Shown in pieces: positions 1 through 11,393 of a stretch of 64,000 nt of DNA. How positions within the stretch are numbered: position 1 is the first letter of the stretch; each line of letters begins with the position of its first letter. Where the stretch lies: positions 80,620,979 to 80,684,978 of the forward strand of contig NC_079501.1 in the NCBI RefSeq assembly GCF_030052815.1, read 5' to 3'. Source of the DNA: Hevea brasiliensis (taxonomy: Eukaryota > Streptophyta > Magnoliopsida > Malpighiales > Euphorbiaceae). Both the position numbers and the translations under genes were made by a program. The notes under the pieces were generated by a model. It saw only the letters and a list, made by a program, of their open reading frames with translations, had not been told where the DNA came from and did not search any database.

Positions 1-182
1 GTGTGTCCTTGGATCACCAAAGGACAATCTCTATACATTCTATTAACCCTGACTTCCTGTCCTAGTGGACTTGTTACAAGCACCTCAAAGTCCATTTGTA
101 TACATGGAACAGCAATGCAATCAATGATGCTAGCACTCACATAAGAATGGGTAGAACCCGGATCAAATAACACAAACACATC
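1..182 (-). pseudogene. Retropepsin N-terminus of the Tekay-like element
   Basis: Minus-strand translation gives the active-site stretch VLFDPGSTHSY, the D-x-G-S form common in plant gypsy proteases, followed by a plausible strand with VLVTSPLG and VNRMYRDC. It follows gag directly but in another frame: a small indel near 182 shifts the reading frame, so the gag frame reads through to a spurious end. The protease would process the Gag-Pol polyprotein. Only about 60 residues are in the window. Confidence 0.7.
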
Positions 183-1497
183 TTGATTAAAATTGAGAAG
201 GTACCAGCAACAACATCAGATGTCTCGGCCTCTTCCCTCTGTCTCATTGCATACATTCTGATTGGAGCACTGTCTTGCTCTGATTGTTTCACTGTGCCTT
301 GGCTGCCTGCTGGGCTACCTCTACCCCTGCCTCTACCTCTGCTGGGTGGTTGTGAACTTCTAGTGACAGGGCTCTGAACTGACCCTTCTGCAGTAGTAGG
401 AAGTGGTCCAACTCTGCGACTACTGGTGCAATCCTTGGCAAAGTGTCCTGTGCCTCCACAGTTATACCAGGCTCCAATAGCCTTATAGCATATCCCACCA
501 TGATTTCTTCCACAAGTTTCACATTGGCGGGGAGGGTAGGAACTTCTGGTACTCTGCTGACCAGATAGGGGAGGTCTCTGTCCTGAATATCTTCCCCTAC
601 CAGACTTCTTGCCACCTCTGCCATGTCCCCCATGGTTCTTCCTCTTTCCAGTAGGACCACTGGAACTCTGTTCTACAGATTTTCCCTCTTTCTCTGTCTT
701 CTCTAATTTCTTTCTCTCAGGAGCAGTTTCAGACTCGATTCTTTCTAACTCTAGAGCTTGAGAAATAAGTTCAAAGAAGTTAGTGTGTTTGAAGCTGACT
801 ACTTGTAATCTGATACTGGGCTTCAAGCCGGTTTCAAACCTCTTGCATCTCTCCCTGCTGGTAGAAAGTAAACTCACTGCATAATGGCTCAGATGGGAAA
901 TTCTCTTTCATACTCAGCCACTGATCTGTTCCCCTGTTTCAAACTTAGGAACTCTTGCAGCTTCTGGTCTACATAAGCATCAGGGACATATTTCTGTCTG
1001 AATTCCCTGAGAAAGTCATTCCATGTTAGCACTGCAGGTTCTACCAGACTGTGGGGAATGGTTTTCCACTAATCATAAGCATCCCCCTGTAACAAAGACA
1101 CTGAGTATTCAAATCTGAGCTCCTCTATGAAATGCAGTTTCTTGAATACCCTATCTATCCTCTCTAACCACTGTTCAGCTTCTAGAGGATCTACTGTCCC
1201 CTTGAACTCTGTAGCCCCATATTTCATCAATTTATCATACTGCCTGGCAGGAGACTGTGGTTGTACCACTGGTGTCTGTATTGGGACTTGAGTAGGTACA
1301 TTGCTAGCCATTTGTTGGAATATTGCAGCCATCTGCTGAGCGAACTGAGCAGAAATCAGATGCTGCGGTGGTGCAGCTGAACCACTGACATTTTGTAGGC
1401 CTGGGGCATCCCCTTGCACCTCAGCCTCAATAGATTGATCGACTGAACGATCACCCTCTTCCATAATCAATTCGAGGATCTTAGACCTCTTGAACAA
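183..1497 (-). pseudogene. gag: Gag polyprotein of the Tekay-like element (broken)
   Basis: The start at 1497 follows the PBS by about 140 bases. The first piece (1497-1069) has a Gln/Pro-rich head and then the classic plant gypsy gag core (ATEFKGTVDPLEAEQWLERI, then LLQGDAYD). A TGG-to-TAG change stops it right after AYD. The next stretch (about 1068-890) carries FLREFRQKYVPDAYVDQKL and QGNRSVAEYE, then a frameshift leads into the piece at 877-183 with a Gly/Arg-rich nucleocapsid. The zinc knuckle reads WYNCGGTGHFAKDC: the first of the three cysteines is Trp. Gag would form the particle and bind RNA; this copy cannot be translated intact. Confidence 0.88.
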
Positions 1498-1634
1498 TTA
1501 ACACAAAGAGATTTCCTCCCGTTAGTGCATATTTATAATGTAATGTACTGTGTTTATCAAACAATGATATTGAGCAGTTGTACTATGAAGAAAGAATATT
1601 CAAATAACATGTGAAAACATAATTTAAAAACTTT

Positions 1635-1646
1635 GCTCTGATACCA
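1635..1646 (-). promoter_or_regulatory. Primer-binding site, initiator tRNA-Met type
   Basis: On the minus strand this reads TGGTATCAGAGC, the standard plant PBS complementary to the 3' end of initiator tRNA-Met. It lies 8 bases after the LTR end at 1655 and fixes element orientation as minus. Confidence 0.9.
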
Positions 1647-1654
1647 CTAAAACA

Positions 1655-3577
1655 TGTCACACCCTACCCCTCTATAAGGCATAACATGATCCCGTAGTAT
1701 ATCTAATGAATTACCAACTCCGTCTACTGATAACCCATTAAATACACTACAAGGGATTTTAAAAAAACTTTTCTTACTTCTTTTACAGTGGTGAGCACTA
1801 TTTACAGGCGTTGAAAACTTTTTTGAACTGAAGTGATAGAACTAACACATTTGAATTATTTGGAGTTTCTATAAAAATTTTGGCAGAGTGCCATCTGTAT
1901 TTTGGATAAAACAGTTCTTCAGAAAACCTGTAAAAAAGCACTTCAATAGATTTCCAAATCTCAGCTCCAACATTTTTCTCAACACAACACATTTCTCAAC
2001 TCAAATCCACAGTGATTTTTCAAAGACTGAGATAAAAGAAATATAATACAATTTTTACAAGCCAAAATAACTCATAATTATTTTACAACTTCAATGTACA
2101 ATTTTTATTTACAACTGCTCAAAACCAACAACAATATGTACATACAGTGAACATTCATTACATTACAAAATACAAAATATTGGTATACTCATTATACCAT
2201 GTAGTCTCTCGCTAGAGGTACTAGCAGCCTAGTCTGCTGCCCTGTCTGTCTATCAACCTGCAACAGCAATAAAAAGCTATCACTGAGACAATGTCTCAGT
2301 GGTGCATAACATTAATCAAATACAATTTAAATCACAATTCATAAGTCATGTAAATAGTGGATACTTAAAACTATAGTTAAATTCAAGACAATAATGTCAT
2401 AAGGAATTTAACACAATATTACAATAAATCTCAGTAATCAAAACATAGCTAAATTCAAAAGACAGTGGATGTCAATAAGAATTTAAACTCATTTTACAAT
2501 CTTACAATATGCATCAATAAATCACACACAGCTTTAATCATGTTCCCAAGTTCAATTCATCCCAAAAGCCGATGGCTAATGAGGTATTCAATTCATCCCA
2601 AAAGTCAACGACTAATGAGGAATAACATAGCTAGCTAGCAAAAATATGAGTACTCATTCTATTCGTCCTCAATAGGCACACACCTCTACACTTGACGGAG
2701 AGAATTCAATTCATCCCACTAGACAAGCTAGTGAGGAATACAATCAATGTACATGATAGCTGTGGTTTCAAACAAATTATAGTGCTTCTCAATCAATAAG
2801 TATCCATCAAATATCATTCAAACCATTTTTCACAATTTCACAACTTAAAACAATAATATGCAAATAGTCATAATTTATTTCAATTGAAAATAATTCAAAA
2901 GAAATAGTTGTTGTGCACAAACCTCTGATAACTGTCTCTCGGTCTGGACTCAGTGTTTCTTTCCCTTTTCCTGAGTCTTTGGTAACTGAGAAACACAATT
3001 TGAAGTGTTTCAGTACTAAATTAAACTGTCTCTAACGATAATGTTCGATAAGTAATTCACTGAAGGCTATTATTTGCTCAATCACCTAATATACCGACCC
3101 TCGATGCGTTTTAGGTAAATTAGGTTTTAGTGTCATTAATATGTCACATTCGATAGGGTTTTAGGCTTGGTACGTTTTACCAAACTCATTTCCTTGTTTA
3201 GTGCATTTTAATGCAACTTGCTGGATTCCGGGATACTAGTTTGACCTAGCCGGACGACCTAGTTCCCTCGGTTTTCGGGTTTCGGTTAAAACTACAAACT
3301 TGTAGATCTATGTATTATGGAATGCAGGGCAAACTTTTAGGTCAATCCGAGTTATGTAGACCAAGTTATGGTCATTATACTATTGCTGGTCAAATGGCAT
3401 CAAATTAGGTCAATTTTAAGTCAATTTGGTCAACTCTGGTTCGGCCAGTTTTTGGACCCGAACTTGTGCAAGCTGTTTGACTTGCTTATGGTCATTTCTG
3501 GGCTTTGGTGTCTTCATAAGACTTGTAGGTATGGGTCTTAACTATTCATGATTAAAATTTCAGGTCAATTGGACCGG
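1655..3577 (-). repeat. 5' LTR of the Tekay-like element, 3' portion
   Basis: Begins (plus strand) TGTCACACCCTACCCC, the complement of the LTR 3' end, directly beside the PBS. The stretch around 2210-2310 (GCACCACTGAG and flanking) matches in inverse the segment at 7330-7500 of the intact LTR, confirming homology. At 3577 it breaks at the sequence GGTCCAATTGACCTGAAA, which corresponds to about 5087 of the intact LTR. No gene is seen in it. Confidence 0.78.
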
Positions 3578-6500
3578 TGTCATCCTCCCGGTAGCAACTC
3601 TGTACATTCTACTGTTTCGGTGACCGGTGTCAGTCCGGACAGCTAGAACGTTCAGAAAAATATTTAAATTAAAGCGAGGATTCAAAATTAACTCAAATAT
3701 TACTAAGAAAAATTTAGTAAAAATTTTAGAAATAAAATACAACCAAGTCAAATGAGCCGGTGCCCAAGTGATGGGTAATCAGAGGTAAGTTGCGGTTCTC
3801 GCAACGAGGAGCCCTAGACCCGGAGAAAAATTCATAAAATAATTTTTGGGACTTCAGAGAAGGGTCATTGAGGTTCCTATGGCATTAGAATGCCAAGAAA
3901 ATATTTAGAAAATTTTTTCAATCGGTACAGACAATTTTGACCCGTTAAGCCAAACGGAGGGCATTTTGGTCATTTCGCCTTCAGAGACGATTTTTGACCG
4001 ACTTGTCCAGTTAAGTAAATAATTATTATGATCTAAAATATGAATAAATATTACTAAAAATTAAAGTGAAAATGAGTAGAGAAAAGAAGAAAAAAAATGA
4101 AAGAAAAACCTAAATATGACATCACATGATGTCATTTGGAAGGCTTCCACCAATCACAACCCAACAAGCCAAATTAAAAGAGATAAAAACTAATTAAAAA
4201 GAGACAAAATGAAAGACCAAATCTGCACTCCCATCTTCATCCTTGGGCAGCCAAAACGTAGAGAAAGAGAGGAGAGGGTTTCCACCATAGTTCAAGCTTC
4301 CAAGCTTGGAAACCTTGCTTATCTTGCACCAAAAACCCTAGATCCCTTCAATAAAAATTACCCCCACACCTTGTAGGAGTGTTTGGCAGCCAAGAAAAGC
4401 CAAGAAAGTGAAGGAATTGCTTGGGAAAATTCTGCTAAAAAAAAAAGGTTAGTGCTAACTCTTACATTTTTCTTTTTTTTCCATGTTAGGAAGTTCAAGT
4501 GAATAAGAAATTGTTAAGAAATTGAATAAAACACTATGTAGGAGTATGTATGAATGGTGGCAGCCAAGAGAGGGTTAGGGCATTGATGGTTTAATTGCAA
4601 TTAAGTTGGTATATTAATGTCAATTAATGCATATATATGAATTGGAGTTTAATGGAGTTGAATTTTTTGAGTTTGTATGAGAATGAGATTTGATCAATTA
4701 GGGTTAGTATGAAAATTGGAGATATTGTGTTTAAATGATTAATGGACATTCTAGTGGTCAATTAGTGACCATTTAAGGCAAGTTAATCATAATTTGAAGT
4801 GAGTTAATGCATGGCAAAAATTAAATGGAAGGCTGACCAATGTGTGCATCAGGGTTACTGAAATTTCAGTCCACTTGGACTTCCATATCTTTGGCTGTGT
4901 TGGTCCAATTGGTGTTTGGCCAATTGAACATGAAACTAGGCTTATAATGGCACATTTTTGCTGAAGAAACCATGCCCAAAAGACCAAAGCAAGAGGACCA
5001 AAAGTTGGCCCCAATCCGGATACCACCAGCACTGCAGAAATGACCAAATGAACGAATCTGTTCATTTGGCCATAACTCACTGTAGATATGGTCAATTGAC
5101 CTGAAATTTTTACAGCAACAAGTTAAAGACATAGACAAACAACTTTCATGAAGAAACCTACCCCAAATTATGACCAGAACCAAATCAAATCATTGAGCAA
5201 AGTGAAGTTTCTTGTCTTGAGATTTCGAATTTTCATTTGAGAAGGTATGTTTGGATGGCTATAACTCTCTCTAGAAAACTTGGATTTAGGCGATTCTTGA
5301 ACCGATGGAAACCTAAGGCATAGTAGAACATTTCATATGAAGAAAGTTAGACCAAATTATGAACTTAACTTGGTCAAATTACTGACCAAAGTTGGACCAA
5401 AATGCCAAAACCCAAAATTTCAGCGAGAGCGATTGCGTGAACAGTAAACTTATTTTGTCCATAACTTGAGCTACAAAACTCCAAATGGAGTGATTAAAAA
5501 AAAGAAATTCAACTAGACAAAATAAGGAACATTTTCTATGAATGAAGTTTTGTCAAATTCTAACAGTAAATCGACCAATGAAACAGTGCAACTTGAGCAC
5601 CAAAGCGAAAATTTGCAATTTTGCCAAAATGACCTAAGCTTTGAGAAAGTGACCAAAACCAACAAGTTTTAAATGAAAAATGTAGTATGTTTGAAGTGCC
5701 AAAGTCAATGTACATATTTTCTATGCAAAAGTCAACATTTTAGTTGACTAATGAAGTGAATAGTGACATGAAAACTTGAAATAAGCTTGGAAATGGATTT
5801 GGTAATTGATTCCAATAAGTTTTAAATGCAAAATGTGGTACATCGGGAGTGTTAAAACCAATGTACCTATTGTCTATGCAAAAGTCAACATTTTTGTTGA
5901 CCAATGAGGTGAATAGTGACACCAAAACTTGAAATTCAAAATTTGAAATTAGAAATGCATCTAGGGGACTTTAAATTGCAATTGGCAATTAATACTAGTA
6001 AATGTAAAACTCAAAATGTGGGATCTTGGTGTAATTAGAATTAATATATCCACTAAGTATGAAAAAGTCAACATTTTGGTTGACTAGTAAGGTGAATAGT
6101 AATCAAAATGATTAGTAAATTAAGATGAAAACCTAGAACCAATTCTAAGCTTAAATGCTTAGAATTGTATGACAAATATAGACTATGCATCCTAGTCAAA
6201 ATTGTTAAAAAGGAATTAAGGCCATAAATTTGAAATCCATGAAATGTTTATGGATTACTTGAAACATGAAAAATAAGTCACCTAATTGATGTGAATAGAT
6301 AGTTAGGGCTTATATGCCCATCACAAATGGAATTCATAAAATATTAGTAACTCAACTTGAAATATAAAATTTGTAATTACATAAGTAGATTCTTGAATGT
6401 ATAAATGAGAAAGGAAAAATGTTTTGAATACAATGGTACATGTGAACCATTGTTTAGAATTGTGATCAATATGAATAACATAATGAATGGATAAATAAAC

Positions 6501-8031
6501 CATATTAATGTATGAATGAGACATTAGTTCTCATTATTGTAAAGAGGAGAAGTATTTTGAGTACAATGGTATAAAAGAATAATTGATGTGAATTGTGATC
6601 ATATAAATGATCAAATGAATGTATGAATTATGATTGAAATTTATCATGAAATAATGAAGTCATTAAGCACAATATATTAACATTTTAAAATATCAAATGC
6701 CCTAGTATGCCTAACAAGATTGGTTTAGATAGTTTGGCATGCCAATAGGGTATTGTTTTAGCAGTACTGCAAAAGGCTTTATGCCTGTATTCATGACTTT
6801 ATGCCCGTATTCATGGCTTTTATGCCCGATTTCATGGCTTTTATGCCCGATTATGTGATATCATGGCTTTTTAGCCATCTTGTGCATACATGGTAGGCGT
6901 TCTCGTCCCATGGTATGACGACGAGGCACGCGGTGTCGGTGCCAACGACCCGTTATCGATCCGATCGTCTAGTATAGGTTACTTGGCGATCAATTAAAGT
7001 ATTATTCAATTCAGCTAAGTTAAGTTAAGTATAATGAAAATCCAGTACAATTAAATTAAGTATTGAATGAATAAGCAAAAGAGATTAGCAAAAGAAACAT
7101 AACAAAAATATAAATTGCAGGACCGTACAGACTTGAAATACAATACAGATAGAATAAATTATATACCTGCTACTATTACTGAAAAGTTATAAACTAAGCA
7201 CTTTCAAAGAGGAACAAACTAGTATATAAGATCGTTGATATTAGAAATACCATACCAAATTAAATTGATTCTTGAGTATCTGAATTATCATTTCTTTCTT
7301 TCTTTACTTGTATATATTATTTCTGGTTATATTATTGCACCACTAAGCAGAAATGCTTAGCGCGATGGAATTGCTTCCTCGCAGTCTTCAAGGTAAAACC
7401 AGATGGGTATCGATTGAGATTTTTGGAGTCGGATCTGCGAAGTGTCAGAAGAGTTCAAGATTGTCACCTCCTCAGCAATGCATGTAGATAGGGCTCATTT
7501 TATACATGTTATGTATATTGTTCATTCCTAGCACATTGTAAATTATTTGTATATCTTGTACAAAATAAACTCATGTAATTAACCTATGAATTGTGGAAGC
7601 TATTCAAAGTAAGTATTTTAGTATGTGAATTGAATTTGAGTTATAATGAGATTATACTTGTGAATATTGAGATATTGAAAATCTAATGAGATTTCTGAGA
7701 AATCTGGATACTGTATTGAGATACATTATGTTTGAAAATTTTTGAGACTATTAAGTTTGAGAAATTGAGTATATATTGAAATTTGTCTTTGGCAGGTTCA
7801 GAAGAACTGTTAGTCCAAATTACAGCCGACACTTTGTCGGATTATCGTTAAAATTTTTGAAATTTCCAATTTAGTTAGATTTTGATAAAAGTAAAAATAG
7901 CCTAAATCTTCAATAAAGTTTTTGAATAAATAAATCAAGAACTGTAATGAAATCAGATAAAATAGAGTGCTCCGGCACACTGAGTGGCATAACTTGCTCG
8001 GCTACACTGTAGTCGGGTAAGGGGTGTCACA
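3578..8031 (+). repeat. Complete long LTR (4.45 kb) of the same family, plus orientation, no internal region
   Basis: Starts TGTCATCCTCCCGG and ends GGGGTGTCACA. The first 100 bases are the inverse of the LTR ends at 9553 and 14674 (shared CATTCTACTGTTTCGGTGACC). It splits the minus-strand LTR at the same internal position on both sides (offset about 1515). No PBS or coding region follows, so it looks like a solo LTR, but the flanking 5-mers (ACCGG and TAAAG) do not match, so a clean target duplication is absent. Contains a likely leader near 4230-4440. Confidence 0.72.
6773..6868 (+). repeat. Short tandem repeat in the long LTR (GGCTTTTATGCCCG-type, about five units)
   Basis: Units of about 20-24 bases with the core GGCTTTTATGCCCG and TTCATG spacers. 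The inverse copies of this LTR family carry a related block (around 11845-11920, GGCATAAAGCC), so the array is an old, conserved part of the LTR. Confidence 0.7.
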
Positions 8032-9553
8032 TAAAGTTATAGGTTAAAATGCATACTGCCCTTAATTACCTTACTTAAACATACATCAATGACACATTCA
8101 CCTTACTATATGTCCACTTCCCTTACCAATTATGTTTTGGTACATTACCAAAACCATATACCACTTCACTTTAAAGTCACTTTGGGCAGATTACAATTAT
8201 CCTCAATACACCAATTAAAACTCAAAATTACAAAGTCTAAGTACAATCACATATACACCTAAACATTACTCATTCTTACATACACTTTACATAACCAATC
8301 TATATACATATCCATCAATCCTCAATGTAAATATTCTGCCAATACCTTCATGAACTCATACATTTATCAAAGTGTCCCAAGGCTACCGAAATGTTTTACA
8401 ATGCCAAAGTGTCCCACAATTCATCAATCTCCAATTTAAGTGCACAATCACCACATTTTCATGGAAATAACTTACTAGGATATTAAATCCCTCTACTCAA
8501 CATGAATTTACATCAAATATATATAATAATAAATCATTAAATACATAACTCCATGGCTGTCCAAAATGGACATATCAATAACTCCTCAAACTTGAAAATT
8601 TTCTTCACAAATCCAACACCCATAACATGTACACAAAGTTTAACAAAGCAATATTCAAAAATGTAAACTTACCTATGGTTGGAACTTGCTAAACCTTGAT
8701 TAAACTTCTTGATTTTGGTATCAAGCTCTTCCTTATGATGTGTAGACAATCTTTAATGAAGCAATCTAAGTGATTGGAGATGAAAAAAGGAGTGGCTTAA
8801 GCTTGAAGGCCAAACGGCAATGGAGGATTCACCCTTTTCATTTCGGCATGGATGAGGGAAATGGGAGAAGATGAAGTTTCAGGTAAGATAATAGATGTAC
8901 ACCTGCCCCATTTAGCTCTTAGTTTATTCCTTTAGTGGCCCACTCACTCAATTAATCATATAATATGTTAAATGTGTTATTTACACCATTTTCACTCCAG
9001 TTTTGGCTATTTACTTTAGGTATCACCAAATTAATTTTTCATTTTATTTTATAAGTGTAATATTATTTATTTTTAATGGAAATTTAGGTCAAAAGACAAT
9101 TCGGGATGTCAAATGACCATAATGTCCCTGTTCGGGTTGCATTCCCGATTTTTCGGTAACACCGGGTTTTGTCTGTTTTTCGATATCTCACTTTTCTTTG
9201 TACTAATTATTTAATTTTTCTTTGATCTTACTAATGATATTTATTCTTCAATAAGGGTCTATTTAAGTCCTAAAAATGTTTTCCAGGATTCCCCGTAGTC
9301 CAGGGCTAGTCAACGGTCCACGCCGTGACTTCCCGGTGCGGTCACCCATCGCTAGGGTTCTCGACTCGCTTAACTTGGTTACATTTCTTTGCTATTATTT
9401 TTCCTTTGTTTTTCTTATGTTTTCTTTTCTTGTATTTCATTATTTTATGTCTCCTCGCTCATATCGAAGTGTAGTTCTAGGCATCCTAGCTGTCCGGACA
9501 ACACTGGTCACCGGAACAGTAGAACGTACTACCGAACTTAGGGGTGTTACATG
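8032..9553 (-). repeat. 5' LTR of the Tekay-like element, 5' portion
   Basis: On the minus strand it begins TGTAACACCCCTAAG at 9553. It carries the LTR-start signature (inverse of CCGGAACAGTAGAACG) and a transcribed-leader-like stretch around 8820. It ends abruptly at 8032, where the foreign LTR ends; the remainder resumes at 3577. Short ORFs here are accidental. Confidence 0.78.
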
Positions 9554-9606
9554 TCTATCTCCGGATCACAGTCCAAAATTTCTTCTTCTGGCCTTGTTCT
9601 GGTCAT
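9554..9606 (-). pseudogene. gag: Athila gag, first 18 codons (minus-strand Athila)
   Basis: The ATG at 9606 opens MTRTRPEEEILDCDPEID, the typical Athila Gag start. It lies about 125 bases after the PBS. The reading frame is cut at 9554 by insertion of the Tekay-like element. The rest of this Athila must lie beyond the left edge of the window. Confidence 0.78.
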
Positions 9607-9730
9607 ATACCAGATCGGGCACCTAAGAGAAAAGAAGAGAAATATGACTAGTAAAATAAAATTAGATAATAAATATAATTGCCTAAATCAGCTAAATTGC
9701 CTATCGCTTGATATTACTAAAGCTAAAAAA

Positions 9731-9748
9731 TCCCCGGCAATGGTGCCA
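9731..9748 (-). promoter_or_regulatory. Primer-binding site of the minus-strand Athila
   Basis: Minus strand reads TGGCACCATTGCCGGGGA, close to the TGGCGCCGTTGCCGGGGA site used by Athila and related plant gypsy elements (tRNA-Asp type, from memory). It starts 6 bases after the LTR end. Confidence 0.82.
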
Positions 9749-10732
9749 AAAACTTGTTTCGCTAGTTTTACAACCTCGCAAGTGCACGGATCACTAATAA
9801 GTAATAAAGTGATGAGTAGAGTATCGTTCCTACGAGGAATTTGATTAGTAAGTACCAATCTACACAGTAATTTTGACTGTCTAGGCTATTGAATACTTAG
9901 GGAATGAAGTTTGTTGACCTTAAACACTAGAATGGTAAACTTAAAATAAAATAATTTATATGAAACAATTCTGGAATTAAGATTTCACACTTGAATCTTA
10001 CTAGGGATATATCCTATTTATTTACTAGATTGAGAATCATTTTCCTTAATGGAAATCAGTCCTAAGTTATCCTAAATACTCTTTCAAGGCACCTAAGGTG
10101 TATTCTAATTAACTCAAACCCGACTTTCGTGGTGATCAAATTAATTAAAATCCTTTAAGATCTTTGACCAATGTTGAAGTTCCACAAAGGTATCAGCCTA
10201 TGTCTAGGTCAGAATTACTAAGTTCAAGATATTGATTTTCTAATATTAATCTTCACCTTTCAATCCTTCAATTAATATTTACAATCAATACTAAGTGGGT
10301 ACTAGCACATAACATGCATTAAGATCACAAGAAATCAAATCAAGGAACGAATCTCAAATCCAATAAATAAAACTTAGTGTTCATCCATAATAATAATTAC
10401 AAGCATTACTCTCCCAATTTCAGAATAAGAAAACTACTCACTCATGGTGAGTTCAGCAAACATCATGACCAAAGGTAAAAACTATAAAAAGAAAATCATG
10501 TAAAAGGAATAAAATAATAAAAAGCTGTCTAAAGAGATGAAATGAAGGAACCGAAGAGAGTTTGCAGCTTTGATCTTATGGAGCTTCAGCTAGAAAACTC
10601 CTTTTGGTACTGATGTTCCTCTCCTCGAGACGGCTGGAGAGAGTGCAGAGTGTGGGTTTCTCTCTTTCAAAACTCCTGAAAAGTGCTGTCAAAAGATAAA
10701 AGAGAGCCCTCCCCTTTCTGATGTTTTCTCTT

Positions 10733-10741
10733 CTATTTATA
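10733..10741 (-). promoter_or_regulatory. TATA box of the Athila LTR
   Basis: Minus strand TATAAATAG, followed by a pyrimidine-rich leader with CTCTTTTATCTTTTG. The position, roughly 650 bases into the 1.64-kb LTR, suits a U3/R boundary shortly downstream. Confidence 0.6.
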
Positions 10742-10839
10742 ATGGTTGCTCTAGGGTTAGGTCATTTTGAGTCCAAAAGGCTTTAGGAGTCTCATTTGAA
10801 TCAGAAAACACGACCAAGAATTCGAGTTATAAACTGGCT

Positions 10840-11160
10840 GCCGCATAGTACACGGCCTGTGTGTCTATACATGGCCCAGAGCCATGTAACTTGCTGGAGT
10901 GGAACTGTAGAGTCTTGCATTGGCATAGAGACTTACACGGGTCTGTGCCAACTACACGGGCCTAATTACATGGGCCGTGTACTTTTGTTCCCATAAAGTT
11001 CTTCAAGCTTGTGCCTGGTAGAGACTTACACGAGTCCTTGCAGATTATATGGGTCCAATTACACAACCCGTGTACTTTTGTTTCTCCATTGGCTTTCTGG
11101 CTTTCTTTTGGCAAAAGGTTACACGGGTCTAAGGCTTGGCTTACATGACCCATGTACTTT
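10840..11160. repeat. Cluster of ACACGG/CCGTGT motifs in the Athila LTR (minus-strand copy)
   Basis: About ten degenerate copies of TACACGGGTC / GGCCGTGTA in both orientations, many of them pairing as short palindromes around a GGGCC centre. The same class of motif recurs at 17757-18098 and 20873-21203. Confidence 0.75.
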
Positions 11161-11393
11161 TTGTCAACAGCAATACTCAGTCTCTTGAACTCTCCAAGCT
11201 TCCTTTTGCACTCCTATACTATGGGGCTTCACCCAAACACCTGAAATGATGCAGAAAACATGGAATTAAGGGCTTGACAATAGAAATTGCAAAAACTAAT
11301 GAAATCAACTACTATGCATGAAAATACTTGCCTAAATACTATGAGATAGTATACAAATGTGTTTAAAAACATCTATACAATTTAAGTGTATCA

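Larger units (their letters stand above)
1..9553 (-). mobile_element. Tekay-like Ty3/gypsy chromovirus, 5' part (runs off the left edge)
   Basis: Read on the minus strand this is LTR (9553 to 1655, split by a foreign LTR at 3578-8031), PBS (1646-1635), gag (from 1497) and the start of protease (to 1). The LTR starts TGTAACACCCC and ends with the near-complementary GGGTGTGACA. The element sits in the gag start of a minus-strand Athila at 9554; the 5 bases there (TGTCT) would be its target duplication, but the other copy lies outside the window. Lineage is inferred from gag and from the long LTR; integrase and chromodomain are not visible, so Tekay/Del is likely but not proven. Confidence 0.8.
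9755..11393 (-). repeat. 5' LTR of the minus-strand Athila (1639 bp)
   Basis: On the minus strand it runs from TGATACACTT at 11393 to GCGAAACA at 9755. Both ends match, inverted, the LTR at 20638-22318 (for example the stretch with TACTCATCACTTTATTACTTAT). The 5 bases beyond 11393 are GTAAC, the expected target duplication; the partner is off the window. It contains a TATA box and a cluster of ACACGG/CCGTGT palindromic motifs. Confidence 0.87.

Noticed and set aside
1635..1646. tRNA-like sequence GCTCTGATACCA
   Set aside because: Only the PBS complement of initiator tRNA-Met; no cloverleaf around it.
9276..9844. Plus-strand ORFs of 116 and 97 aa
   Set aside because: They cross the LTR/Athila boundary at 9553 and the Athila PBS, so they are chance readings.
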